This document shows positions 11,366 to 21,945 of a DNA stretch of 64,000 nucleotides, piece by piece. The stretch is from Ovis canadensis (Eukaryota; Chordata; Mammalia; Artiodactyla; Bovidae). The translations under genes and the position numbers were made by a program. The notes under the pieces were generated by a model, which was given only the letters and a program-made list of their open reading frames with translations, made no database searches and was not told the origin of the DNA. The DNA lies in NCBI RefSeq assembly GCF_042477335.2, contig NC_091249.1, positions 44,066,001 to 44,130,000 on the forward strand, read 5' to 3'. The number at the start of each line of letters is the position of its first letter. The stretch's first letter is position 1.

Positions 11366-14264
11366 ACAGTAGGGGTACCCTGAACTCTGACCTCCAACTG
11401 GGCACAGCAGATGACCACTGCCATACCCTTACATCATTTCACATCATTCCAGTCCAAATTTGCCACTCTTTCTGAAGTGGCTGTTGAACAGTCTTGACAT
11501 CTATATGAAATACGTGCTGCTAGCTCTTGGCTCCGGATGTATAAGTCCCAGCGTGGCTAATTCCTTGGCAGTAAAACCCACACTAATGGTGTTTATTGCT
11601 TAATGTCTTTTTAAGGAGTCTGCTCCCATGTTGGTGATAGGATTAGGGGCTTCCTGATGCTAACCCCTCAGGCCATGGTGCCACTGTGCTCAGAGAGGAT
11701 ATGACCAGTGGTGGCCAGAGGTTAATGCCATCTGTCTATCAGGGACTGGAATCGATGCTCTCTTTATGTGTTACAGATCTCACATAGACTTAAACTCTGG
11801 GAAATGAATGTCTTATTGGCATTTTAAGATAAGTAACTGCCAACATTCCCTTGGAGTTGTAATAATTTAAAACCAACTTGTCCTTTATTAAAAAAAAAAA
11901 AGTAAAGATAAATCTGCTTGTTATAAACAAAGTCATCCTCTGCAGTTGAAACACACTGAGAAAACTATTCAAGTAACAGAGCTGAATCTAATTTTAAAGG
12001 GCATTGAAAAGACATTTAGATTCTTTGCTATCAAACTGTGACCAACTTGAAAAAGTAATAGCAAAGAGAACCCCCCTCACAGAGCTGACATCAGAATGTT
12101 GTATTCATTCTCTATTTTTCCTTTACTGAGAAAAAAAATCTTAAGAACTAAAACGTGATTCAAGGATAGGGCTGGAAGAAGGGTCCACTGCTCCTCTCTT
12201 TCTCCCAGGGACATTCTGATAGGGTCACCAGTGGCATAATGCTGAGAGCCAACTTCAACCCAGTGGCTGCCACTGCTTTCCAAAGTTACATGATCCCAGG
12301 CAATCCCTGCTCCCCAGAGGAACTGTGTAGCCTTCAAGAAAATTCTTGGGTCAAGATTTGAAGGCATCACTGATAGATAGGCATTTGAGCTTTTTCCTTT
12401 TTCCCCCTCTTTCTGTGAGATGCCTGTGCTATGGATCCCAAAGGCAAAACAAGAATAAATAGGTATTTTGCATGTTCACATTCCCATGCTAGCTTGTTTC
12501 TCTGAGGGATCTTTATTTCAACTAGATATAGTCATCCTTACTTTATCTAAGGAGAGACCTGGGCTGGTCCTCCCTACCTCTGTGTGTGGTTAGTGAATAG
12601 GAGAAAACTTTTCACTCTACAATGAACAAACTAGTGCATTTTCACTTTTCATGGAACACATGTCAAACTAAAACTATGATAAAATACACATTGATTTTAT
12701 ATGACAGGGAGGGGGAAGGGGTCTGGATGTTTATCTAAATATCTGAATTATAATTTGGGGGTTTCTCTTTATTACTGAAAGAAAACTGTCTTAATACATA
12801 AAACCAGTGAATCTGATAGGTTCAAAACTGAGTCTTCAGAAGGACTGTTCCTTTAACTGAGAAGGAAAGTGTTAACCCAGTTGTCAGATATCTGAGTAGA
12901 CTCATAACCTCCTTTTGTGCTCTGATCTCTGTAATCCTATTATAGTAGATTGTTAGCTTTGTCTCCCTGCTTGTAAGAAGACAGGATGAAATATATCTAG
13001 CAGGAGAATCTACTGTGATACTAATTATCTTGTTTTCAGGTGCTGTGGGAGCCTGGAAGAAATGAGAGGTATTTTCCCTCCGGCTTCAAAGGAGTTCCCC
13101 AAGGCTTTGTGCTTCCTTGCCTTAGAGTATTATTGGTGATTTCCCTTTAAGGACAAAGTCAGAATTTTCCAGGTACTAGAAGACAGAACCTAAGATGCAG
13201 ACACAGAAGGGTACAAGGACGGTCAAGATAGGCTGGGAGAAACAGAAGTGGGCTGATACCAACGTCTGGGAAGGGAATGGGTTATTTTTTTCTATTTCCT
13301 TCCCAACCCAGGCACTGGGCTCTTAGCACTGGCCAAGCCGCGCTGCCCCAGTGTGATGGGAAGCAGCCCAGACTTAGGCAACATGCGAGCCTGACCTGAG
13401 CAGAACGAGGGTGACCCGCAAATACCACAGCTCCAAGGGGCTTCCTTCAACTTATGTATGGAATTAATGAGATCCCTAGGGGGACCCTGTAAAATGACAG
13501 GTTTACTTTTCCTCTAGCCTGAACGGAGACATGAAGTGGATTAAATTTGATTTAGAGGGAAAGAAAAAGAGAGTGACATTTCTTACACCTTAGGATTCTG
13601 AACTAACATTTATATCCACAACACACTGGCCTATATTTGTGTAGCTGCAATTATTATATATAAACACGTCTCCTCACAAACATTTTGGAGGATTCTGGAA
13701 GGGTGCTAAAAGGCATGCCATAGTCTTGATCTAAACGATGAGTCCTTTTGAAAGGGGGTTAGGGGTTTACCTCTCCTGGAATAAGCCTGTCACGAGGCAC
13801 TTGACTGCAGCACCTCCCTGTCAGCTGCTCTCTGCTAAGCACTCCCCTGCCTCCTGCTCTGTTAGGGGTTGTGTGTATCCCAGGGAGGAAGGAAAGCTAT
13901 GCCCAACAAGGACTTTGCTCAGGGAGCAGCCTGAGTCACTGGGGACCTTGAGATGATCCTTCTATATACACAGTCCATGCCTTTTGAATCACAAATATTG
14001 TCTTGAAGAAAGGCCTTTTTTGGTTGTTGATGGTGGTGGGTTCTCACAGCCTGGCTTATAGACCAGCATTGCAGTTCTGAACGCTGAACTAACTGCAGCA
14101 TGGCAGGACCTCAGCTCTCCTGAGCGCAGCAGACTGCTGACTAAAGGAGCTTTCAGTCTATAACCAGCAATGAAGAACCTCAGCTCAGTTTCAAAGTTCT
14201 GATTATGATAGGAGGCTGACTCACTCCACCCATGGCAGGAAGTGTCACTTCTATACTTAGTCAT
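8341..14264 (-). other. SNCAIP: long SNCAIP intron interval, mostly unique sequence
   Basis: About 6 kb of intron without a recognisable exon. It contains an L2-like phrase at about 9390-9450 ('ccctgtgccaggcaccaagc'), a purine-rich tract at about 9945-9990, a TG/CG alternating run at 11332-11361 and a short A run near 11890. The small open frames here (for example 9456-9773 and 11176-11475) show no family signature and are not conserved-looking. Confidence 0.6.
11332..11361. repeat. (TG)n-(CG)n dinucleotide microsatellite
   Basis: About 12 TG units run straight into gcgcgcatgc, giving an unbroken alternating purine-pyrimidine tract. Confidence 0.9.
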
Positions 14265-14488
14265 GTGAAAGAAAGTGAAAGTGTTAGTTGCTTAGTCTTG
14301 TCTGACTCTTTGCAACCGGATGGACTGCAGCCCACCAGGCACCTCTGTCCATGGAGTTCTCCAGGCAAGAATACTGGATTGGGTTGCCGTTCCCTTCTCC
14401 AGATGATCTTCCCAATCCAGGGATCAAACCTGGCTCTTCTGCATTGGCAGGCGGGTTCTTTACCACCTGAGCTACCGGGGAAGCCCAC
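14265..14488 (-). mobile_element. Bov-tA SINE, reverse orientation
   Basis: On the minus strand it reads from 'ggcttccccggtagctcag' through the tRNA-derived head and the 'aatcctggcttgcctggag'-type middle to the 'agtcagacaagactaagc' end. On the plus strand it begins with gaaagtgaaagtgttagttgc, the mirror of the usual end. It lies in the long last intron, about 300 bases downstream (in transcription order) of the cassette exon. Confidence 0.85.
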
Positions 14489-14783
14489 CATTAAAACAAA
14501 GACTGAAAGTCAAGGTCAGCTGGGAAGCACAGCTTGTTTGTGCTCTGAGTAGATTCCTCTGCCCTCTGCTACTGGAATGAAGCCCCTCCATTAGGGTGGG
14601 TACCTGCTCCCTTTCTAAGGACCAGTTACAAATCTGTCAGCTTCTATTTGGGGGAGGAGTCAGAATTTTCTACTACCTAGGTGTCAGCGCCTGCAAAAAG
14701 TGTGCTAGGACCACCATTTAAAAGGTCATGCAATTTAAAGTGAAGGCCTGGCACTGCTGTGGAGACACCCTAGCACCACGTAC

Positions 14784-14854
14784 CGTGCATAGTTACGCAG
14801 ATGCTCTTCAATCAGCGTGTTAGAGGAAAGATTGATGCAGCTGCCGTACATCTC
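14784..14854 (-). CDS. SNCAIP: SNCAIP 71-nt cassette exon (alternative C-terminus)
   Basis: This is a short exon with a good acceptor (cacctctctag) and a donor GTACGT at 14783-14778. It enters in phase 0, exactly matching the exon ending at 16128, and reads E-MYGSCINLSSNTLIEEHL-RNYA followed by two bases, so it leaves in phase 2. Those two bases are completed to Arg by the first G of the terminal exon, and the frame then stays open for 27 codons. Because 71 is not a multiple of three, skipping it moves the terminal exon into the frame with an immediate stop. No domain is recognisable; an amphipathic NTLIEEHLRNYAR stretch could be helical (inference). I recall longer human isoforms ending in a related sequence but could not check this. 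Confidence 0.87.
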
Positions 14855-16127
14855 CTAGAGAGGTGCAATTAAAAATCATCTGAACACATGCAACAAGCTC
14901 AGCACATGCACAAGTCTCAATAAACAGGAGGCATGCAGGAGACAGGTTAAAGGATAGATGCTTTGGACACACTTTACGGTGCATGGGGAACTGCTGAGAT
15001 CTTTGACTCCTCAGTGAGAGGACCCATTAAGTTACCTGGAGAAGTTTTATTCCAGCAATGTAAGTTTGGACATATTTAATCCAAAAGGCCTGGTGTTCAG
15101 GGGCACAAGCGTGACTTTTCTAAGCTGAAGCAAATACATGCTAAAGTCTTATAACAAAGACAACTCGGTGGAAATCAATGTGCAATTAAAATTTGTGTGT
15201 TGTTAATTGGAGTGATATTAACTAAAATTTGATTTTGGTACTGCAAAAAGAATCTAGAAAGTTCTTAGACCGCACCAGAATGGGGTTGTACCTTATGACA
15301 AATAATAAATTATGCAGGTGTTACTCTCTAGTTACTGTGAAGGATATTCTGGGTCCTTCTGTTTCACAGAGGGTTTCACACGTTGGCGGCTATACCATGT
15401 TTTTAAGGGCATAACAGGCACAAAGCATGCAGGAAACATTACCTAAAAAGATGTTCGTATCTCTTACTCACAGGATTTAAATCCAGATTATAACACGTGG
15501 TTTTACAATAAATGCAATTATACAGCGCAGTTCATGGCACACACTCTGCCATCCCCTGTGTGTGGGCAAGCACTGTAGACCACCAGGGCTTCCTTAGGGG
15601 CTTGTGTCTTAAGATGTCAACGTGGAGGTTCCTGCGGCATATTTATTCCAAAGGTCTTTCTGAAGCTGAGTAGTTAATTCTTTAGAAATAGAATTTCTAT
15701 TTGTATACTGTTTAATTGGGCTCGAGAATAAACTGTCCAGTCACATGAGGAGAACTAACTCTTCCTGGGACAGAATCAGGGATAAAGAGGGGCCTGATTT
15801 CACACTGATTTTGTAATCTAGTCCTATAGACATGCCTCCCCGTCTACAACTCCTAATTCTCAATGATCAAACTACTTGGGGAAATCGAGGGACCAGGATA
15901 TAATCTCCTGTGATCTGTTTAATCATCCTCTCTCAATTTCCAAAGGAAGAGTAAAAGGTACTCAACACAACTTATCTCATTAGAAACCCTGGAGTCTGTT
16001 TTTCCATGCATCCTTTAGAATTCTTCCAGGGATTCCCTCAAGGTGGCCAAGGGCTGTAATCTGTGGTGTTAGGAATAACATAATTAATTTAAAAGAATAA
16101 AAGGGACATTCTCCAAACAGCACTCAC
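14855..16127 (-). other. SNCAIP: SNCAIP intron
   Basis: A 1.27-kb intron between the large C-terminal exon and the cassette exon. I recognise no repeats in it. If it is retained, the large exon's frame runs 12 codons into it (VSAVWRMSLLFF) and stops at TAA near 16089. Confidence 0.7.
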
Positions 16128-17196
16128 CGCCTTATTTTTTCCTTTGCTAGCAGAGCTCCCGGTGTTTCCCTTACCGTCTGTCACCTTCCTCCCAAGGGAG
16201 GTTAAGGGGAGGGTGGAGGTCTTCAGCTGGCTGGATGCCTGATAGTTATTATTATTGTTCTGGTTGCCACTGAGTGTCTCCATAATGGATCGGAAGGTTC
16301 CAAAAGGCCTTTTGAGCTGATCCCCTGATTCGCTACCAGCAGACGTCCGCTGGAGGGTCCTGCCCTTCTCTCGCTCCTTTTCTCCGTTTAGTTCAAGGCT
16401 AGTTTGCTCCATCTGCACCACCGGCTCCTCAAAGGTCACTCTGAGTTTTGAGTTCTGAGATGTCCGGCGCTTGGACGACGGGGACTTGAGGGCACTCTTG
16501 GGACTCGTGGCCACTTTCTGGGCAGCTGCACTGTCAGGGCTGGGCTGAGGGGCTTCTCCAGAGGGTTGGCTTGAGGGGGTGTTTCCTGAGCCCGGACACT
16601 GGGATTCCAAGTCTGGCTCGCTGCTCTCTGAGGTGGGGGATGGGCTGTGGCCTTCCAGGGATTTGGAGGCCTTGATACTGAAAGGAAACCTGCGTCCTGA
16701 TGCCAAGGTATGTTTCTTGATCATCAAGTGGAGGCTCTCTGCACTGTCCACGCCCTCCGCACTCTCCACGATGGGCTGTGGTCTGGGCCTGTCAACCTTC
16801 CTCACAGGGGTGCCCTTGGGGTCCTCAGAGTTGTTGGAGTCCGTGTCAGCCTCGCTCAGTGGCCGCTGCATCAGCTGCTTCAGCCGCGCCAACTTCAGTT
16901 CCCTCTTCTCCAGGGGGATCTTTTTGGAATGTCTCGAGGAACTCTGAGCATCCTGGAATTCCAACGACAGCTTTTCCTGGGTGCAGACATTCTCTGAAAT
17001 ATCTTTTCCTAATAACTGACGGAGGATTTTATCAGAATCTTCATCTTTCACTTTGGCCCTAGCCCGGCTGGATGCTGACAGGCTTCCAAGAACCTGAATC
17101 CCCTCCTGGACTCCTGGTTTGCTTTTGGCTACAGACTCATCCTCTGCGTCTGGGGACTTCCACTGGGACTTTCTGCAAGCTGGGGAGGATGGTGAA
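16128..17196 (-). CDS. SNCAIP: SNCAIP large C-terminal exon (Ser/Pro-rich)
   Basis: This 1069-nt exon encodes about 356 residues of the C-terminal region of synphilin-1. Acceptor: cctctttcag at 17197; donor: GTGAGT at 16127-16122. It enters with one base completing the Ser codon split with the previous exon and leaves in phase 0. Visible stretches include KSQWKSPDAEDESVAKSKP, SDKILRQLLGKDISEN, KKIPLEKRELKLARLKQLM, PQPIVESAEGVDSAESLHL, KSALKSPSSKRRTSQ and LKRPFGTFRSIMETLSGNQ, followed by a five-Asn run, ending ASKGKNKA. I recognise these as synphilin-1. The region is rich in Ser, Pro and basic patches and is probably largely disordered. It is cytosolic. In the human protein it interacts with alpha-synuclein and with ubiquitin ligases such as parkin and SIAH. 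The frame is intact. Confidence 0.97.
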
Positions 17197-17774
17197 CTGA
17201 AAGAGGATGGAGGATATATGAGATGATCTCCTATTGGGTTAAAATAACTCAGCCATGAACCACGGCGTGGCTTTACTGCTGCGAATAACTTCCACATCAC
17301 TAAGACTGAAATAAGAATAATGTCTGCTTCAATCAAACTACAAACATTCCACGGTGGCAACCATAACCAGAATGGGATGCCTCATACCTTATGCTGTGAC
17401 TGCCAAATGTGTCTACTATTTTGTTTTTTCACACATCAATTTTGCACAAATTTTCCCAATCCCATCGTCAACAACCTTATGAGCCTACATATCCTTATTT
17501 CCATTTCATAGTTGAAGGAAAAATGACTCTAAAAGAGTAAGTGACTTGTTTACAGTCGTGGAAAGAAGAAATGGCAGAGCCAGAGATAAACTCATGTCTT
17601 CTGACCCTAGATCCAGTGCCTTCTTCCCTATGATAGCTCATTTTTATTCCTCTTTATAAAAATGAAATGTCTTCTGTTGCTATCTTCTAAAAAGATAATA
17701 AAGGAAAGTCCAAGAAAACGGCTCAGAGATGAAAGATACTTAACAATCCTAACCACCATCACTTCTGGTATTAC
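17197..17774 (-). other. SNCAIP: short SNCAIP intron with MIR-like fossil
   Basis: A 578-bp intron. The part at about 17450-17640 resembles a sense MIR/MIRb: 'aagtgacttg', 'aatggcagagccagagat', 'cttctgaccctagatccagtg' in consensus order. Confidence 0.65.
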
Positions 17775-17867
17775 CTGGGTGAAGAAAGAAGTGACTTGCC
17801 CTCTGATTTCTGGGCTTCAAGAAGTTGTTGGAGCTGGTTCTGTAGTGTGACACGTTGCATTGTCTGT
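17775..17867 (-). CDS. SNCAIP: SNCAIP coiled-coil exon
   Basis: A 93-nt exon with a strong acceptor (tttttcccag) and donor GTAATA at 17774-17769. It enters with one base completing the Glu codon from the previous exon, reads QTMQRVTLQNQLQQLLEAQ and then KSEGKSLLSSP, and leaves with two bases of a Ser codon. The Leu spacing (VTLQNQLQQLLEAQ) fits the second half of the synphilin-1 central coiled coil, which in the human protein takes part in binding alpha-synuclein. The phase is right on both sides. Confidence 0.95.
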
Positions 17868-18058
17868 CTGGGAAAAACAAATCCAAACAAATAAGTTCTC
17901 TGACACATGGCTACTACCATAAATTAATAGATATACATTTTCTCATGATAATTTGCAATATGTTGCAATAAATCTAAAACCCTGGCAAATGTGCATAATC
18001 TTCACCCTTATAATTCAGAAATTTTCCTAAGGATACAATCAAAAGTACTCAACAAGAT
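17868..18058 (-). other. SNCAIP: SNCAIP intron, start of a 6.0-kb interval
   Basis: Unique AT-rich intron sequence directly after the donor of the exon ending at 23825 has been crossed and before the first SINE fragment. No feature is seen. Confidence 0.5.
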
Positions 18059-18118
18059 ATTTATTATTCACATGGCAGGCAGCTTCTTTACCACTAGTGC
18101 CACCTGGGAAGCCCATTA
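18055..18118 (-). mobile_element. short Bov-tA SINE fragment
   Basis: The plus strand carries 'ggcagcttctttaccac' and 'gccacctgggaagccca', the reverse of the tRNA-like head of Bov-tA. Only the head remains. Confidence 0.75.
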
Positions 18119-18245
18119 GTAAGAAAACTGTAACATAAATGCTCATCACTAAGACTGAGTAAATCAATTTATAATTATTTCTAGGAAGGCAGCTATTAAG
18201 AACGATAATATATCTGAATATTTGCGACATAGAGAAAGCTTCCCT

Positions 18246-18325
18246 AATATATGTGTGTGTGTATATATATAAACTATACAGTATGAAGTGTATTTATATA
18301 AACAGACACAGACACACACACACAG
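18246..18325. repeat. TG/TA and CA simple repeats
   Basis: A gtgtgtgtatatatat run at 18252-18270 and a cagacacacacacaca run at about 18305-18325. The two short runs are separated by AT-rich DNA. Confidence 0.8.
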
Positions 18326-18574
18326 AGTGTAATTTACTTTCCTTAAGTTAAAAAAAAAAGTTACAAAATGCTGTGTGTAATATAATCTCATTATCTCATT
18401 TTTAAGAAGTCTCTCTCTTTCTCCTCAACCCCCAGCCACACCCCAAGCTAGAAGGATATACTCCAAAACATTACTCACTCTCCCTAAATTGTCTGAATTT
18501 ATAAAGTAATTGAGTTAATTTAGCCATCAGAAAAAAGCTAAATAAAACAAAGGAAGCAAACTGCTTCCACGTTG

Positions 18575-18903
18575 GGTATGCTGTGCTATGCTTAGTCACT
18601 CAGTTGTGTCCAACTCTTTGCAACCCCATGGACTGTAGTCCTCCAGTTTCCTCTGTCCAGGGGGATTCTCCAGGTAAAAATACTTCTCCAGGTAAAAATG
18701 CCATGCCGTCCTCCAGGGGATCGTCCCAACCAGGAATTGAACTCAGGTCACCCGAACTGCAGGCGAATTCTTTACCGTCTAAGCCACCAGGGAAGCCCCA
18801 GAATATTGGAATGCTTAGCCTTTCCCTTCTCCAGGGGAACTTCCTGACGCAGGAATTGAACCAAGGTTTCCTACATTGCAGGCAGATTCTTTACCAGCTG
18901 AGC
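18575..18903 (-). mobile_element. two reverse-oriented Bov-tA/Bov-A SINE copies
   Basis: 18575-18798 is a full-looking reverse copy: it opens 'gctgtgctatgcttagtcac' and ends 'ccaccagggaagcccc'. It contains an internal duplication of ttctccaggtaaaaat at about 18667-18698. 18816-18903 is a second, shorter reverse copy ending in 'accagctgagctgctgct'. Confidence 0.8.
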
Positions 18904-19182
18904 TGCTGCTGTTGCTAAGTTGCTTCAGTTGTGTCTGACTCTGTGCGACCCCATAGACAGCAGCCCACCAGGCTCCCCCATTCCTGGGATCCTCCAGGCA
19001 AGAACACTGGAGTGGGTTGCCATTTCCTTCTCCAATGCATGAAAGTGGAAAGTCAAAGTGAAGTTGCTCAGTCGTGTCCGACTCTTAGCGACCCCGTGGA
19101 CTGCAGCCCACCAGGCCCTCCATCCATGGGATTTTCCAGGCAAGAATACTGGAGTGGGTTGCCATTGCCTTTTTCAACCAGC
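18901..19182 (-). mobile_element. Bov-A2-type SINE, reverse orientation
   Basis: It begins with gctgctgctgttgctaag, the reverse complement of the AGC tail, then shows two tandem related monomers (18930-19045 and 19046-19180), each with the 'gcaagaacactggagtggg' type phrase. The dimeric layout is that of Bov-A2. Confidence 0.85.
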
Positions 19183-19445
19183 TGATCTACCAGGTAAATA
19201 ACTTGGTATTTTTTGTATAAAGAGAAACCTGTGTATGGCAACAGCTGATTTACTCTAGACATAGAAGCATATGCTTCAGAATGTGCTTTATTTAAATTTA
19301 AGAAAATGGGTTAAAAGCCACAGGTTAAAGAAGGCAAAATCTGTTTAGAAAACACATATTATTATAGAATTTGAAAAAGTAAATTAAACTGATTCTGATT
19401 TTAAAGAAGTAAGCAGTATTTACTGATCTCTGTAGTATTCCTGCT
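19183..19445 (-). other. SNCAIP: SNCAIP intron, no feature seen
   Basis: AT-rich unique sequence between the SINE cluster and the first MLT1 LTR. Confidence 0.5.
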
Positions 19446-19960
19446 GTGCTCCCCATTGCCCTCCAAAGATGTCTATCACATCCTAATCCCTGGAAGATGT
19501 GATTATGTTACCTTATGTGATAAAAAAGGGAATTAAGGTTGGACTGTGGGTGGGTCCAATCTCACCACATGAGTAACAGTGAAGAGAAGGCAGAAAAGGA
19601 GATCAGAGGGACTTAAAGTGTGGTAAGGACTCTACTTGCGGCTGGGGACTTTGACGATGAAGGAAGCAGCTGTGAGCCAAGCAATGCAGTAGCCTCGAGG
19701 AGCTGGCAATGACTCTCAGCTGACAGCAAGAAAACAGAGACTTCAGCAAGAAACTGATTTTGCTACATGACCTGAATGAGCAGGAAACAGACTTTCATCT
19801 GACAGTCTCCAGAAAGGAAAGTAGACTGTGAAAGCCCTGATTTTAATCTAGAGAAATTCATTCTGCTATCCTGACCTACAGAACTGTAAGATAAATGTCC
19901 ATTGTTTTAAACCACTGAGTATGTGGTAATTTGATACAGGAGTAGAAAACTAAGCATCAA
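19446..19960 (+). mobile_element. MLT1-type (ERVL-MaLR) solo LTR, sense
   Basis: Hallmarks of an MLT1 LTR appear in order: 'tcacatcctaatccctgga', 'gattatgttaccttatgtg', 'gtgggtccaatctcacc', 'cctacagaactgtaagata', and the closing 'gttttaaaccactgag' with 'tatgtggtaatttgatac'. There is no internal viral gene. This is an old mammalian LTR, far older than the bovid SINEs around it. Confidence 0.8.
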
Positions 19961-20279
19961 AACTGGTAGCAGCTCCCATGAGTCGGAAGGAAGAACTAAA
20001 CCCATGAGTTATGTGTCCTTAAAAGAGCTGCTGAATCTTCGATGCTGGCTTGAGGAAGTTCAATCTTCTTGCCAAATGTCACTGCACATCCTCAACAGCT
20101 GTCGGCTACCTAAATGTAATTCTGAGAGATCGGATTTGCATAATACTCTTCCACCAGCCCCAGATAGTCTCCTTTTCTCAGAAGTGGTCAGTCTTAGTAC
20201 TAACATTCCATCCCTAAGACTTAAGAAGTCTGTGATCTTATTTTATCTCGCTCAGTCTGTGACTCACACACTGAAATAA

Positions 20280-20545
20280 AGCAGAAGCCAGCTAACTTTC
20301 CCCTAAAGGGTCAAATATTAAATATTTTAGGCTTGCACACCACAAATTCTGTGTCATAATTACTCAACTCAGCTTATGTAGTTGTGAAATCAACACTCAG
20401 TAATATGTAAGAGAATGTGTATGGCTCTGTTTCAATAAAACTTTACAAAAACAGGTGGTGGGGAAAAAAAAAAGCAACAGGTGGTAGGGTGAATTGGGCC
20501 TCAGTGTATATATAGTCTATAGTTTGCTGACCCTAATCTAAAGAA
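20280..20545 (+). mobile_element. hAT-Charlie-type DNA transposon fossil
   Basis: It contains 'aatattttaggcttgcaca', 'caataaaactttacaaaaac' and the closing 'agtctatagtttgctgacc', which match the non-autonomous hAT elements whose ends read TTGGCAAACT. The exact subfamily is not assigned. The coding frames are gone. Confidence 0.65.
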
Positions 20546-20889
20546 TAAACAAAGAATAAAAAATACACAAGAGCTTTCTACTTTTCCTCCTTTGAAATTT
20601 GGCACTGCCTGTCAAGTATTTTAGAAAAACATTAGGTGAGGGATTAAAATAGATGAAGTAAGATTACAGTCTCCTTTTAAAGGGTTTTTAGGTGTCAATG
20701 TGAATTATGACACAGTCAAGAAAACAATTTGGAAGCAATTAGGTTGACTGATGACAGGAATCCCAGGTATGGATGGAGAAAAAAAGGACTCTATTATCTA
20801 GATTCTAAAAAAGCCCTCAGAAAGGACTAATCAACTTTAATTATAATATATGAGCATGTGAAATATGAATATGTGAAAATATGTGAGCA

Positions 20890-21360
20890 TTTGTCCAGTA
20901 TGTCTGCTAGGCTGCTCTAACAAAGCACCACAAGTTGCCTTCCTTAAACAACCGAAGTTTATTTTCTCGTAGTTCTGGAGGCTAGCAGAGTGTAACCGAG
21001 GTGTTGACAAGGTTGGTTCCTTGGAGGGCTGTGAGGGAGAATTGGCCCCCTGCCTCTCTCCTAGTGTTTGGTGGTTCACTAGCAATCTTTGGCATTCTCT
21101 GACTTCTGAATGAATCACCCTGATCTTTGCCTTCCTGAGCACATTATCTTCTCCCTATGTGTGTCTGTCTCTTTGTCCAGACTTTCCCCTTTTGCAAGAA
21201 CACCAATCATCTTGGATTGGGCCCAATCCTATGACTTAATTTTCATTTGATTACTTTTGTAAAGACCCATCTTCAAATAAGCTCACATTCCAAAGTCCTA
21301 GGGGTTAGGACTCCAGCACATCATTTTATGAGGCCACAATTCAACCCATTGACACCTACA
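20890..21360 (-). mobile_element. MLT1-type (ERVL-MaLR) solo LTR, reverse
   Basis: On the plus strand, 'ctaggctgctctaacaaag', 'aagtttattttctcgtag', 'ttctggaggctag', 'aatcctatgacttaatttt' and 'gaggccacaattcaaccca' follow the reverse MLT1 consensus. It opposes the sense copy 1 kb to the left. Confidence 0.8.
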
Positions 21361-21945
21361 CTTATAGATTAGGATGTCTAAGAGAGCTGAAGAGTACTAT
21401 TTCTAAATAACAGCTATGTTGATGAAGGACTGGTAAAAATATCCTACGAGGAAAAGGCGCTCAAGACTGTCTCCCACTCACAATTTTGGACTGGAAAACT
21501 AGTGTTTTCCATCCTTCCTCATGCACCCTTTGATGTTATTGGTGCCCTAGAGTCTGAAGGGTACAGTGGACTAAATAGAGTAAGTGAATTTCTGTTCTAA
21601 TTTCGCCAGTCTCACTGAGACACACAGTAAGTACAAAACTAGTGTCTCCAGCATAACCTCTCTTATTTCATATTCTCATTGGCTTGACTACAACTGTCTA
21701 CAACCTTCAGTTTGGAGACAGTGGAATAACTGCTGTCTATTAGCATACATGTGTGATTTATCCCAGGATCATCAGCAGAGAGAGCAGCCAAGACTCTGAC
21801 CTTGAAGAGTTCTACCAATAAAGCAACTACTTAAAGCGCAGGAAAGGCTCTCCAACTCTGTGCTGAGAGATTGAGGGAAAGGTTTTTCAGTCTTTTCTCT
21901 GAGTACAAACCGTTAGAAAAAAACATTCCACTGGACTATTTTAAA
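21361..21945 (-). other. SNCAIP: SNCAIP intron, no feature seen
   Basis: I recognise no exon or repeat here. The 71-codon frame at 21584-21799 has no recognisable motif. Confidence 0.5.

Noticed and set aside
16579-17062. Plus-strand open frames of 94-122 codons
   Set aside because: They are antisense shadows of the GC-rich SNCAIP exon at 16128-17196.
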